NCBI RefSeq assembly: GCF_003130585.1
Contig: NZ_QFKX01000001.1
Location: 620,001 to 684,000 of the forward strand
Length of the DNA stretch: 64,000 nucleotides
Direction of reading: 5' to 3'
DNA from: Brachybacterium endophyticum
GTDB lineage: Bacteria > Actinomycetota > Actinomycetes > Actinomycetales > Dermabacteraceae
Shown here: positions 42,020 through 49,663 of the stretch, piece by piece
Numbering within the stretch: position 1 is the stretch's first letter
Layout: every line of letters starts with the position of its first letter
The notes under the pieces: generated by a model
Database searches by the model: none
What the model was told of the DNA's origin: nothing
What the model saw: the letters and a program-made list of their open reading frames with translations, nothing else
Program-made: the position numbers and the translations under genes

Positions 42020-44275
42020 TCACCACTCCAGGATCGACCAGCGCTTCTTCTTGGCGACGGAGTAGAGGCCCAGGTCGGGGGAGACGGCCGAGGGGGTGCC
42101 CACGAGCTCGAGCCAGGAGGCGTCGGCCAGGGAGTCGCCGTAGCCGTAGGACTTGGCGAGGTCGGCGCCGTGCTCGTCGGCGTACTTGCGCAGCCAGTTC
42201 GCGCGTGCCTCGTCGACCACGGGCGGGGTCGCGAGGTAGCCGCTCATGCGCCCGTCGGACGAGACGTCCATGCGCGTGGCGACGATGTCGTCGAAGAGGT
42301 CGGACAGCGGCTCGACCAGCACGTCGAGCGCTCCGGTGACCAGCACGGTGCGATGCCCGGCGCGGCGGTGCTGCTCGATCAGCTCGAGCGCCTCGGGGCG
42401 GATCGAGGAGCGGATCGAGCGGCCCAGGGACCCGCTCAGCAGGCGCACCAGCTCCTCGCGGCGGTACCCCTTGTAGCGGCGGTTGACCAGGCGGATCAGC
42501 TCCGAGCGGTCGCGCTTCTCGGCCCGCAGGTAGGAAGGGACCGAGCGCAGCAGCGAGCCGATCTCTCCCGGCCAGGCCGAGGCGGGACGGGTCGCCCGCA
42601 CCACCGAGAGGTACTGCTGGATGATGTTCGCGCCCACCACGGTGCCGTCGAGGTCGAACACGGCCACGGCGTCGGTCGCCTCCTTCATGGGGGCGGCGGG
42701 GCGGCTCTGCCGTGCGCGCACGGCGGCGCGGCCGCGGGAGTAGGCCTTGGTGAGCTCGGTGACCGCGGGCAGGTGGAGGTTGCGGAAGTAGTCCTTCCAG
42801 TCCAGCGCGGTGATGTCGAAGTCGTGCGTGGCCAGGAACGACTCGGGCAGCTCCTCGCGCAGGGCGCGGGTGTTCGCGTCGTCGAAGACCATCTCGGTCT
42901 TGGTGTACTGACGGTAGAGCTCGATGTACTTGCGCAGCGTCGAGAGCCCGGACTCGTTGCGGTGCAGCGTCGAGGTCCACTCGCGGGTGCGGCGGGTCGC
43001 GGGCAGGCGCGAGACGACGGTCTGGCCGACCTTGGTGGCCAACTCCTTCATCCGGAAGCGCTGCTCGACGAGCTCGACCGACGGGAAGGTCCAGTCGGGC
43101 ACGGTGATGTCGTTGCCGTCGTCGTCCTGCAGCGGGTGCTCGATGAAGTAGCCGCGCACCGCGTCGACCATCTCGTGGAAGGGCAGCGGGTTCGAGCCGC
43201 CCGAGGCGACCTGGAAGTACGCGTCGTCGCCGCGGCGGGCGACGTCCTGGGTGGCCAGGGCGACGATCACGTTGACCACGAAGTCCACGGGGATGATGTC
43301 GAGGATCGAGTCCGCGAGCCCCGGGAACTCGGGGAGCAGCCCGCGGCCGAAGGCCATGATCAGCGGGTCGGCGACCTTGTAGCCGTCGATCCAGCCCGGG
43401 AAGGGACGCTGCAGCGCCGACTCGATGATCGAGGGGCGCACGAAGGAGACGCGGTGGCCGGCGTCGGCCCACATCGACTCGGCGACGCGCTCGGCCATCG
43501 CCTTGGTGAAGGTGTAGATATCGGTCCAGCCCACGGACTGCGCGCGGGTGCGGCCGAAGTCGACCAGGCGCTCGTCGACCCATGCCTTGCGGGCCTCCTC
43601 GGCGGCGGCGGCGACGGCCTTGGGGCCCATCCGTCCGTCGCGCAGGCGGGCCACGCGCATGTGCGTGCGCAGGTTCTCGGGCCGACGGGACTCGGCCTCG
43701 ACGCGCGTGCGCGCGGACTGGGAGGCCTCGAACTCGGCCTGCCAGTCCACGGAGTGCTCGAGGCGCCCCTCGCGGCGCAGTCCCTTGGAGATGCCGCCCA
43801 CGTACGCGGTGGAGACGTGGATGACGTGCGGGTCCTGCCCGGAGTCCAGCAGGGCCTGGTACAGGTTGCGGGCGCCGCCGACGTTGGTGCGGAAGGCCTC
43901 GTCGATCGGCGGGTCGAAGGAGACGGAGGAGGCCGAGTGGATGACCGTGGCGTAGGTCTTGTCGAGCTCCGGCATCGCGGTGAGGTCGCCCTCGAGGACG
44001 TCCACGCGCTCATCGAAGGCTGCGCGGACGGTGTCCTTGCCCACCCGGTCGGCCCAGGAGGAGAACACGGGCTTGCGCAGCAAGCCCTCGAGGCGCTTGC
44101 GGCCGGTCAGCGTGCCCTTGGGGCGCACCAGGGCGGTGACGCGGACGTCATCGGTGTACTCCAGCAGCGACTGCAGCACGGCCTGGCCCAGGAAGCCGGT
44201 GACGCCGGTGAGGAGGACCTCCCGGGAGCCGGTGGTGCCGGCGGAGGCCGGGGCGGACGGGGTGGGGTTGGACAT
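42020..44275 (-). CDS. fatty acyl-CoA reductase fused to HAD-IB phosphatase
   Basis: 751 residues in two parts. Residues 1-500 are an extended-SDR fatty acyl-CoA reductase: NAD(P) motif LLTGVTGFLGQAVLQ, VIHSASSVSFD, active-site YTFTKAMAE (Y-x3-K), FVRPSIIES and PGWIDGYKVADPLI. Residues from about 530 are a HAD-IB phosphatase (FDLDGTVVGAN, VLVTGALDVLVEPL, GYGDSLADASWLEL). The reductase should make long-chain fatty alcohol (or aldehyde) from acyl-CoA with NADPH; the HAD part may remove a phosphate from a lipid or glycerol intermediate. ATG 44275 is chosen because the upstream frame is Arg/Pro-rich. Divergent from the SDR-PlsC-AGPS genes, which suggests fatty alcohol made here feeds the alkyl-DHAP synthase. 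Confidence 0.87.
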   Translation of the reverse strand: MSNPTPSAPASAGTTGSREVLLTGVTGFLGQAVLQSLLEYTDDVRVTALVRPKGTLTGRKRLEGLLRKPVFSSWADRVGKDTVRAAFDERVDVLEGDLTAMPELDKTYATVIHSASSVSFDPPIDEAFRTNVGGARNLYQALLDSGQDPHVIHVSTAYVGGISKGLRREGRLEHSVDWQAEFEASQSARTRVEAESRRPENLRTHMRVARLRDGRMGPKAVAAAAEEARKAWVDERLVDFGRTRAQSVGWTDIYTFTKAMAERVAESMWADAGHRVSFVRPSIIESALQRPFPGWIDGYKVADPLIMAFGRGLLPEFPGLADSILDIIPVDFVVNVIVALATQDVARRGDDAYFQVASGGSNPLPFHEMVDAVRGYFIEHPLQDDDGNDITVPDWTFPSVELVEQRFRMKELATKVGQTVVSRLPATRRTREWTSTLHRNESGLSTLRKYIELYRQYTKTEMVFDDANTRALREELPESFLATHDFDITALDWKDYFRNLHLPAVTELTKAYSRGRAAVRARQSRPAAPMKEATDAVAVFDLDGTVVGANIIQQYLSVVRATRPASAWPGEIGSLLRSVPSYLRAEKRDRSELIRLVNRRYKGYRREELVRLLSGSLGRSIRSSIRPEALELIEQHRRAGHRTVLVTGALDVLVEPLSDLFDDIVATRMDVSSDGRMSGYLATPPVVDEARANWLRKYADEHGADLAKSYGYGDSLADASWLELVGTPSAVSPDLGLYSVAKKKRWSILEW

Positions 44276-44556
44276 GCGGTGTTCCCTCAGGTGCTGGTGG
44301 GCGGCCGACGGGACGGCCGGGCTGGTCCCGGCCTGCGTCCGACGGGGCGACAGCGGACGCTGCAGCAACGGCGGACGCGCCCGCACGCGCGAGGCGGACG
44401 GACGTCGAGCACGGTCACCTCCGACGGTAGCGCATGGGACCCCGTCGGCCCCGACGATCACGCCTGCGCGTGACGACATTCGCGCGTGACGCGGATGACG
44501 GAGGCAGGGAGGCCGACACGCCCTGGCGGGTCGATGCCCGCATGTATCGTGGCGGC
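44276..44556. promoter_or_regulatory. divergent region of the ether-lipid locus
   Basis: 281 bases between the reductase and SDR starts. On the plus strand TATCGT (44545-44550) lies 6 bases before the SDR ATG at 44557 and may be a -10 of a leaderless mRNA. No palindromic operator was recognised. No gene seen. Confidence 0.4.
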
Positions 44557-45336
44557 ATGCACAGGGCCCTGATCACCGGTGGGACCGCAGGCATCGGAGC
44601 GGCGTTCGCCAGGGCCTTCGCCCGGCGCGGCGTGGACCTGGTGCTCGTGGCCCGCGACCCCTCGCGCCTCGCCGACTTCGCCACCGAGGTGCGCGACACC
44701 TACGGCGTCGAGGTCGAGACGCTCGTCGCCGACCTCTCCGACCGGGAGGACCAGCAGAAGGTCGCGGACCGGCTGGAGAACTCCGACGGCCCCGCGGTCG
44801 ACGTGCTCGTCAACAACGCGGGCTTCTCCGTGCGGGCCTCCCTGCTGGACCCCGACCTCGACGAGCACGACCGCGGGTTCGAGGTCATGCAGCGGGCGGT
44901 GCTCAAGCTCGGCGGCGCCGCCGGACGCGCGATGCGCGAGCGCGGCCAGGGGTGGATCATCAACATCGCCTCGGTCAGCGCTTTCATCACGCAGAACAAC
45001 TACACGGCGATCAAGGCCTGGGTCACGAACTTCTCCGAGTCCCTGAGCGTGCAGCTCGAGGGGACGGGCGTGCTGGTCACGGCGCTGACGCCGGGCTGGG
45101 TGCGCACCGAGTTCCACGAGCGCGCCGGGATCCGCGGCTCCTCCATCCCCGACTTCCTGTGGCTGGACGCCGACGAGCTCGTCGAGGAGTGCCTGCGGGA
45201 CGTGGCGCGCGGCAAGCCCGTGAGCATCCCCGGCGGCCGCTGGAAGCTGATCACCGCCGTCCTGCGCACGACCCCGCGCCCGCTCGTCCACCGCATCAGC
45301 TCCCTGCTCAGCTCGCGGCGCAGCAAGGAGCGCTGA
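44557..45336 (+). CDS. short-chain dehydrogenase, probable acyl/alkyl-DHAP reductase
   Basis: 259-residue classical SDR. TGGTAGIG nucleotide motif near the N-terminus, NNAG, and the catalytic Ser (INIASVSAF) with YTAIK. A basic C-terminal tail (ISSLLSSRRSKER) may sit at the membrane. Position between the divergent acyl-CoA reductase and the PlsC/AGPS genes suggests it reduces acyl- or alkyl-dihydroxyacetone phosphate to the glycerol-3-phosphate form, the missing middle step of ether-lipid synthesis. That substrate is inferred from context. ATG 44557 puts the motif at the usual residue 7-14; ATG 44542 is possible. Confidence 0.85.
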   Translation: MHRALITGGTAGIGAAFARAFARRGVDLVLVARDPSRLADFATEVRDTYGVEVETLVADLSDREDQQKVADRLENSDGPAVDVLVNNAGFSVRASLLDPDLDEHDRGFEVMQRAVLKLGGAAGRAMRERGQGWIINIASVSAFITQNNYTAIKAWVTNFSESLSVQLEGTGVLVTALTPGWVRTEFHERAGIRGSSIPDFLWLDADELVEECLRDVARGKPVSIPGGRWKLITAVLRTTPRPLVHRISSLLSSRRSKER

Positions 45337-45341
45337 GGCCC

Positions 45342-46160
45342 GTGGCGGAGCAGCAGACCCCGAGCGGGGCGGACGAGGAGGACGGCACCTCGCGCAGCGC
45401 GCGCCTGCGTCAGTCCCTCTCCTCGCACCTGCGCAGCCGCGGCTGGGACCCGTTGGACGAGGACACCCGCAAGTACCGCTCCCGCGCTCGTTCGTCGCTG
45501 CGCTTCGTGCTCCAGCGCGGGTTGTTCCGTGCCCTGGTGCGCGCGAACGTCACCCAGACCGTGCAGGTCGCGCGGCGGGTGAAGTCGGTGCGCGGGCCCT
45601 TCGTGCTGGTCGCCAACCACACCAGCCACCTGGACGCGCCGCTGCTCGCCGAGGGCCTGCCCTGGGCTCAGGCGCGGTTCCTGTCCACCGGGGTCGCCGC
45701 CGACTACTGGTTCCGCCCCTGGTACAAGCGCCTGTTCGTGCGCCTGCTGTTCAACGCCTACCCGATCGACCGCGACGGCTCGCGCAAGAACTCCGGGTTC
45801 TCGCGCCGTCTGCTGCGCAGCGGGGTCCCGATCCTGGTGTTCCCCGAAGGGGGACGGCAGAAGACGGGCGTGATGGGCGAGTTCAAGCCGGGCGCCGCGG
45901 CGCTCGCCTCGGGCGTCGGCATCCCGATCATCCCGGCCGCCCTGGTGGGCGGCTACGAGGCCATGCCCAAGGGCCGCAGCTGGCCCAAGCCCGGGCGCCC
46001 GCCCGTCGGCGTCGTCTTCGGCGACCCGATGATGGCGCACGAGGGCGAATCGGTCGTCGACTACATGGAGCGCGTGCGCGCGCAGGTCGTCGACCTCTAC
46101 GAGAGCACCTACGAGCAGATCCTGGGCCCCGAGTCCGGACCCCGGGAGGAGAACCGATGA
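45342..46160 (+). CDS. PlsC-type 1-acylglycerol-3-phosphate acyltransferase
   Basis: 272-residue membrane-associated acyltransferase. Motif I VANHTSHLDAPL (H-x4-D), a conserved Arg block around IDRDGSRKNSG, motif III VFPEGGRQKTG and motif IV IPIIPAALVGG. It transfers an acyl group to a glycerol phosphate hydroxyl; here it may acylate sn-2 of 1-alkyl-glycerol-3-phosphate or make acyl-DHAP. The first 45 residues are polar and Arg/Ser-rich. GTG 45342, 5 bases after the SDR stop; its TGA overlaps the ATG of the AGPS gene by 4 bases, so the three genes form one coupled operon. Confidence 0.88.
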   Translation: MAEQQTPSGADEEDGTSRSARLRQSLSSHLRSRGWDPLDEDTRKYRSRARSSLRFVLQRGLFRALVRANVTQTVQVARRVKSVRGPFVLVANHTSHLDAPLLAEGLPWAQARFLSTGVAADYWFRPWYKRLFVRLLFNAYPIDRDGSRKNSGFSRRLLRSGVPILVFPEGGRQKTGVMGEFKPGAAALASGVGIPIIPAALVGGYEAMPKGRSWPKPGRPPVGVVFGDPMMAHEGESVVDYMERVRAQVVDLYESTYEQILGPESGPREENR

Positions 46161-47866
46161 CCGCATCGATCAGCGCCGGCGACGTCACCCGTCACAAGTG
46201 GTGGGGGTGGGGGATGGATGACGTCCGCTTCCGCTTCGACAACAAGCCGGCCTTCCCGCCGCTGGCGAAGAACAAGATCGGCGTGGATCTCGAGGAGATC
46301 ACCCAGTTCGACGACCCCGACCTCGCCGATCACGAGGTCCCCGAGACCCGTCTGAAGAAGCCCGTGCGCACCGCCCTCGAGGACGTCGTAGGTGCCGAGA
46401 ACGTCCGCGTCGACGACGAGTACCGCGTGCTGCACTCCTTCGGCCGCTCGCTGACGGACCTGTTCCAGGTGCGCTCGGGCCACTTCGAGCGTCTCGTGGA
46501 CGCCGTGGTCTACCCGGGCAGCGAGCACGAGGTCGCCGCGGTGCTGCGTCTCGCCCTCGACAAGGACCTCGTGCTGATCCCCTACGGCGGCGGCTCCTGC
46601 ATCTCCGGATCGGTGACCCCGGATCCCGCCGAGAAGCGCCAGATCATCACCGTGAACCTCGGCCGCATGCGCGAGGTGGTCTCGATCGACGACACGGCCG
46701 GGCTCGCCCGTGTGCAGGCCGGTGTCTACGGGCCCGACCTCGAGGAGCAGCTGGCCGCGCAGGGCTGGACGATGGGCCACTTCCCGGACTCCTTCACCTA
46801 CTCGACCCTGGGCGGCTGGGCCGCGACCCGCTCCTCGGGCATGCAGTCCGACAAGTACGGCGACATCGAGGACATCGTGCGCGGCATGCGCGTCGTCCAC
46901 CCCGAGGGCACCGTGGTCACCAAGCCGATCCCGGGGCGCGACTCCGGGCCGAGCGTCCACGAGATGATCCTGGGCTCCGAGGGCCGCATGGGCATCATCA
47001 CGGAGCTGACCGTGCAGGTGCACCGCCTGCCGCAGGTGCGCCAGGTCATCGCCTACATGTACCCCGACTGGGAGCACGGGATCCGCGGCATGCACGCGAT
47101 CGCGCGCTCCACCGACGTCTCGCCGACCTTCACGCGACTGTCCGACGGGCCCGAGACCGAGTTCAGCCTCGCCATGGTCAAGGAGCCCACCTCGACCAAG
47201 GGCAAGGTCGCTGCGAAGGTCCAGGACGGCCTGTTCTCCTACCTGCGCTCCAAGGGCTGGGACACGGACGAGGAGATGAGCATCTCCTACGTCTGCTTCG
47301 AGGGCTCCAAGGAGACCGTCGAGCACCAGAAGTCGATCGTGAAGAAGCTCGTCAAGGGTGCGGGCGGGATCACGCTGGGCGCCGGCCCGGGCGCGATCTA
47401 CGACCAGAAGAAGTTCGACACCCCCTACCTGCGCGACTTCCTGCTCAGCTACCAGGTGTTCGGGGACGTCTGCGACACCGGAGCGACCTGGTCGAACATC
47501 AACGAGGTCCACGCCAAGGTCTACGAGGCCTTCTACGAGGCGCAGCGGAAGCAGGGCCTGCCCGGCTTCATGTTCTGCCACATGTCGCACAGCTACCACT
47601 CGGGAGCGTGTCTCTACTTCACCTTCGCGCTGAAGTACACGAGCGAGGACAAGGCCCTCGAGCAGTACCTCACCGCCAAGCGCGCCGTGCAGCAGGCCTT
47701 CGTGGACCTCGGCTCGACCGTCTCGCACCACCACGCGGTGGGCAGCGAGCACCAGCCCTGGCTCACCGAGGACATCGGCGAGCTCGGCGAGCACATCATC
47801 GAGGGACTGTTCGAGCAGAACGACCCGGGCCGGAACCTCAACCCCGGCAAGATCGTCACCCCCTGA
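46157..47866 (+). CDS. alkyldihydroxyacetonephosphate synthase (AGPS-like flavoenzyme)
   Basis: 569-residue FAD enzyme of the VAO/PCMH family that swaps the acyl group of acyl-DHAP for a fatty alcohol, creating the ether bond. Opening HKWWGWGMDDVRF is the AGPS hallmark. FAD contacts lie in LIPYGGGSCISGS, FPDSFTYSTLGGWAATRSSG and YGDIEDIV. Then GSEGRMGIITE, a conserved Arg in FTRLSDG, GACLYFTFAL with the active-site Tyr, and SHHHAVG (His524-526), matching the His tripeptide needed in mammalian AGPS. These marks separate it from D-lactate or glycolate oxidases. GGAGGAGAACCG precedes ATG 46157. Confidence 0.9.
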   Translation: MTASISAGDVTRHKWWGWGMDDVRFRFDNKPAFPPLAKNKIGVDLEEITQFDDPDLADHEVPETRLKKPVRTALEDVVGAENVRVDDEYRVLHSFGRSLTDLFQVRSGHFERLVDAVVYPGSEHEVAAVLRLALDKDLVLIPYGGGSCISGSVTPDPAEKRQIITVNLGRMREVVSIDDTAGLARVQAGVYGPDLEEQLAAQGWTMGHFPDSFTYSTLGGWAATRSSGMQSDKYGDIEDIVRGMRVVHPEGTVVTKPIPGRDSGPSVHEMILGSEGRMGIITELTVQVHRLPQVRQVIAYMYPDWEHGIRGMHAIARSTDVSPTFTRLSDGPETEFSLAMVKEPTSTKGKVAAKVQDGLFSYLRSKGWDTDEEMSISYVCFEGSKETVEHQKSIVKKLVKGAGGITLGAGPGAIYDQKKFDTPYLRDFLLSYQVFGDVCDTGATWSNINEVHAKVYEAFYEAQRKQGLPGFMFCHMSHSYHSGACLYFTFALKYTSEDKALEQYLTAKRAVQQAFVDLGSTVSHHHAVGSEHQPWLTEDIGELGEHIIEGLFEQNDPGRNLNPGKIVTP

Positions 47867-47940
47867 CCAGGAGGGCCCGACAGGAGCCGACGGTCCGGGG
47901 CCGACGGGCCGACGGGCCGGCGCCGACGGAGGAGGATCCC

Positions 47941-48351
47941 GTGAGCGAGGCCCGCTTCTCCCTGCGCTGCGATCCTTCCCGCGCCCGTGAGCTGGTGCTC
48001 GAGCAGCTGTGCGCGGAGGGGTGGCGGCAGCGGGCTTCCCGCCCGGCCGCTGCGCCACGCGACCACCCGGACGACGATCCGCCCCCGCTCCGGATGGAAC
48101 GGGGGCGGATCGGGTCCAGCGTCCTGCTGGGCGGCCTGGCCGGGAACGCGCAGCACCTCCTGCTGCGCGTCGACGTCCGCCCTGATGAACACGACGACAG
48201 GGGGAGCGTCGTCGTCTGCTCCTGGTCGGACGTCAGCCCGAGAGCCCTCGGCGGGATCCTCGGCCGCCGACGCGCGGAGCGAACCATGCAGCGGACGGTC
48301 GATCGGCTGCGGGATGCCCTCTCGCGAGCCCGCGTCCTGCAGGAGGAATGA
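47941..48351 (+). CDS. hypothetical protein downstream of AGPS
   Basis: 136-residue soluble protein, opening MSEARFSLRCDPSRARELVLEQL and ending in a basic helix (LGRRRAERTMQRTVDRLRDAL). A polar Pro/Asp linker lies in the middle and a GSSVLLGGLAGNAQHLLLRV strand-like part follows. No family recognised. GTG 47941 has GGAGGAGGAT just upstream. It follows AGPS by 74 bp of GACGGGCC-like repeat on the same strand, so it may belong to the ether-lipid operon. Ends convergent with an esterase gene. Confidence 0.7.
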   Translation: MSEARFSLRCDPSRARELVLEQLCAEGWRQRASRPAAAPRDHPDDDPPPLRMERGRIGSSVLLGGLAGNAQHLLLRVDVRPDEHDDRGSVVVCSWSDVSPRALGGILGRRRAERTMQRTVDRLRDALSRARVLQEE

Positions 48352-48373
48352 ACCGTCCCGCGGGGGAGCCGGG

Positions 48374-49489
48374 TCAGGCCTCGAGCGCGCTCATGATGCC
48401 GGGCAGGTCCTCGGCCAGGGCGTCCCTCCAGGCTCCCCACTCGTGTTCCCGACCCGGCCAGACGGCGAAGTCATGGTCGATCCCCGCCTCGTCCAGGGCA
48501 TCGTGGAAGTGCTCGTTCGTGGGTTTGACGACGACCTCGGTGACGTCAGCCATGATCTTCGAGACCGAGAGGCCCAGCTGTGCAGCGATGTCCGGGGCCG
48601 CGTCGATGATCTGCTGGAGGTCACCGTTCAGGCCGTCACCGCAGCGCAGGAACAGGCGCTTGCCCCGATATCGTTCGACGTTGGTGATCGGGTCGTACTG
48701 GAATTGCACGTCGGTGACCGGCCATCCCCAGACGGCCCCGGGGAAGTTCGTCGTCTGCCAGTACCCGGCCTGCGCATCGGCCAGAGGTGCGAGCGCGATC
48801 GTCCCCTTGACCCCGAGATCAGTGACGTCGGCCGGACCTGAATAGGAGCTGATCGAGCGGAACAGGTCCTGGTACTTCTGGCCCAGCGCGAGCGCGCCGA
48901 ACCCGCCCATGGAGAGTCCGGCGATCGCCATCCGCGCGGGATCCGTGCGGAAGTTCTCGTGCACGAAGGGCAGGACCTGCTCGATGATGAAGGTCTCCCA
49001 GTTCGCCTCGAGCCCCGGTCGCGGGAAGTTGGCGTTGGAGTAGAAGGAACCGCCGCCGCCGTCGGGCATGACGACGATGACGTCCGAACCGGCTGTCGCC
49101 TCGATGGCATTCCCTCCATGTTCCGTCCAGTCCAGGAACATCCCCCATCCGCCGTGCAGCAGGAGCAGCACGGGGTAGGAGCGGTCGGTGTCGGCGTAGC
49201 CCTCGGGCAGGAGCACGCGGAACGAGGGCGGGAAGGTCTTCACCTGGTCGGTGCTCACCCGGAAGTCGACCGAGCGCTTGTCCGCCGCGGCGACGGGGAA
49301 GCCCTTCTCGAACCGCAGACCGTGCGAGGGCGCATAGGCGCCGGGATCGTAGGGATCCGCCGCGGCCGCTCGGGCCGAGGGGGCGTCGAGGACTCCACCG
49401 GCGACCGCCGCGGCAGCGACCGTGGTGCCCGCCAGCAGCGTGCGTCGTGAGGGGCGGAGGGATGTCTGGGTGTGGGTGGGGAGGGACAT
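48374..49489 (-). CDS. secreted esterase (alpha/beta hydrolase), Tat signal
   Basis: 371-residue exported esterase of the D/Ag85-like family (esterase D, feruloyl esterase and antigen 85 relatives). Tat signal RPSRRTLLAG then an Ala/Val-rich span to SARAAAAD. Catalytic Ser is in IAGLSMGGFGAL; the oxyanion-side segment is LLLLHGGWG, and the His is in GREHEWGAWRDAL. VIVVMPDGGGGSFYSNAN is the usual central strand. ATG 49489 has GGAG 8 bases upstream. Substrate unknown; near-duplicate of the next gene. Confidence 0.9.
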   Translation of the reverse strand: MSLPTHTQTSLRPSRRTLLAGTTVAAAAVAGGVLDAPSARAAAADPYDPGAYAPSHGLRFEKGFPVAAADKRSVDFRVSTDQVKTFPPSFRVLLPEGYADTDRSYPVLLLLHGGWGMFLDWTEHGGNAIEATAGSDVIVVMPDGGGGSFYSNANFPRPGLEANWETFIIEQVLPFVHENFRTDPARMAIAGLSMGGFGALALGQKYQDLFRSISSYSGPADVTDLGVKGTIALAPLADAQAGYWQTTNFPGAVWGWPVTDVQFQYDPITNVERYRGKRLFLRCGDGLNGDLQQIIDAAPDIAAQLGLSVSKIMADVTEVVVKPTNEHFHDALDEAGIDHDFAVWPGREHEWGAWRDALAEDLPGIMSALEA

Positions 49490-49592
49490 GGAGTGTCTCC
49501 TGTCGGGGAGGGATGGACAGCGCAGCGGAACCCAGAGGGCGCGCTGCAGTACCGCCGGGCGGGATACCCGGTCGGATCGAGGAAGGAAAGGG

Positions 49593-49622
49593 GTGCGCGG
49601 CGGCGGGGGACCCGCCGCGCAC
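49593..49622 (-). terminator. GC-rich hairpin between the two esterase genes
   Basis: GTGCGCGGCGG (49593-49603) pairs with CCGCCGCGCAC (49612-49622). It lies 42 bp past the stop of the second esterase and before the start of the first, so the two are probably separate transcripts. Confidence 0.6.
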
Positions 49623-49663
49623 GGGCCGCGGACGCGGCGATGGGACGCGGGGCGCCGGCCTGG

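Noticed and set aside
46157..47866. D-lactate/glycolate oxidase (GlcD-like) identity
   Set aside because: The KWWGWG opening, the SHHH tripeptide and the active-site Tyr context fit AGPS, and the neighbours fit ether-lipid synthesis.
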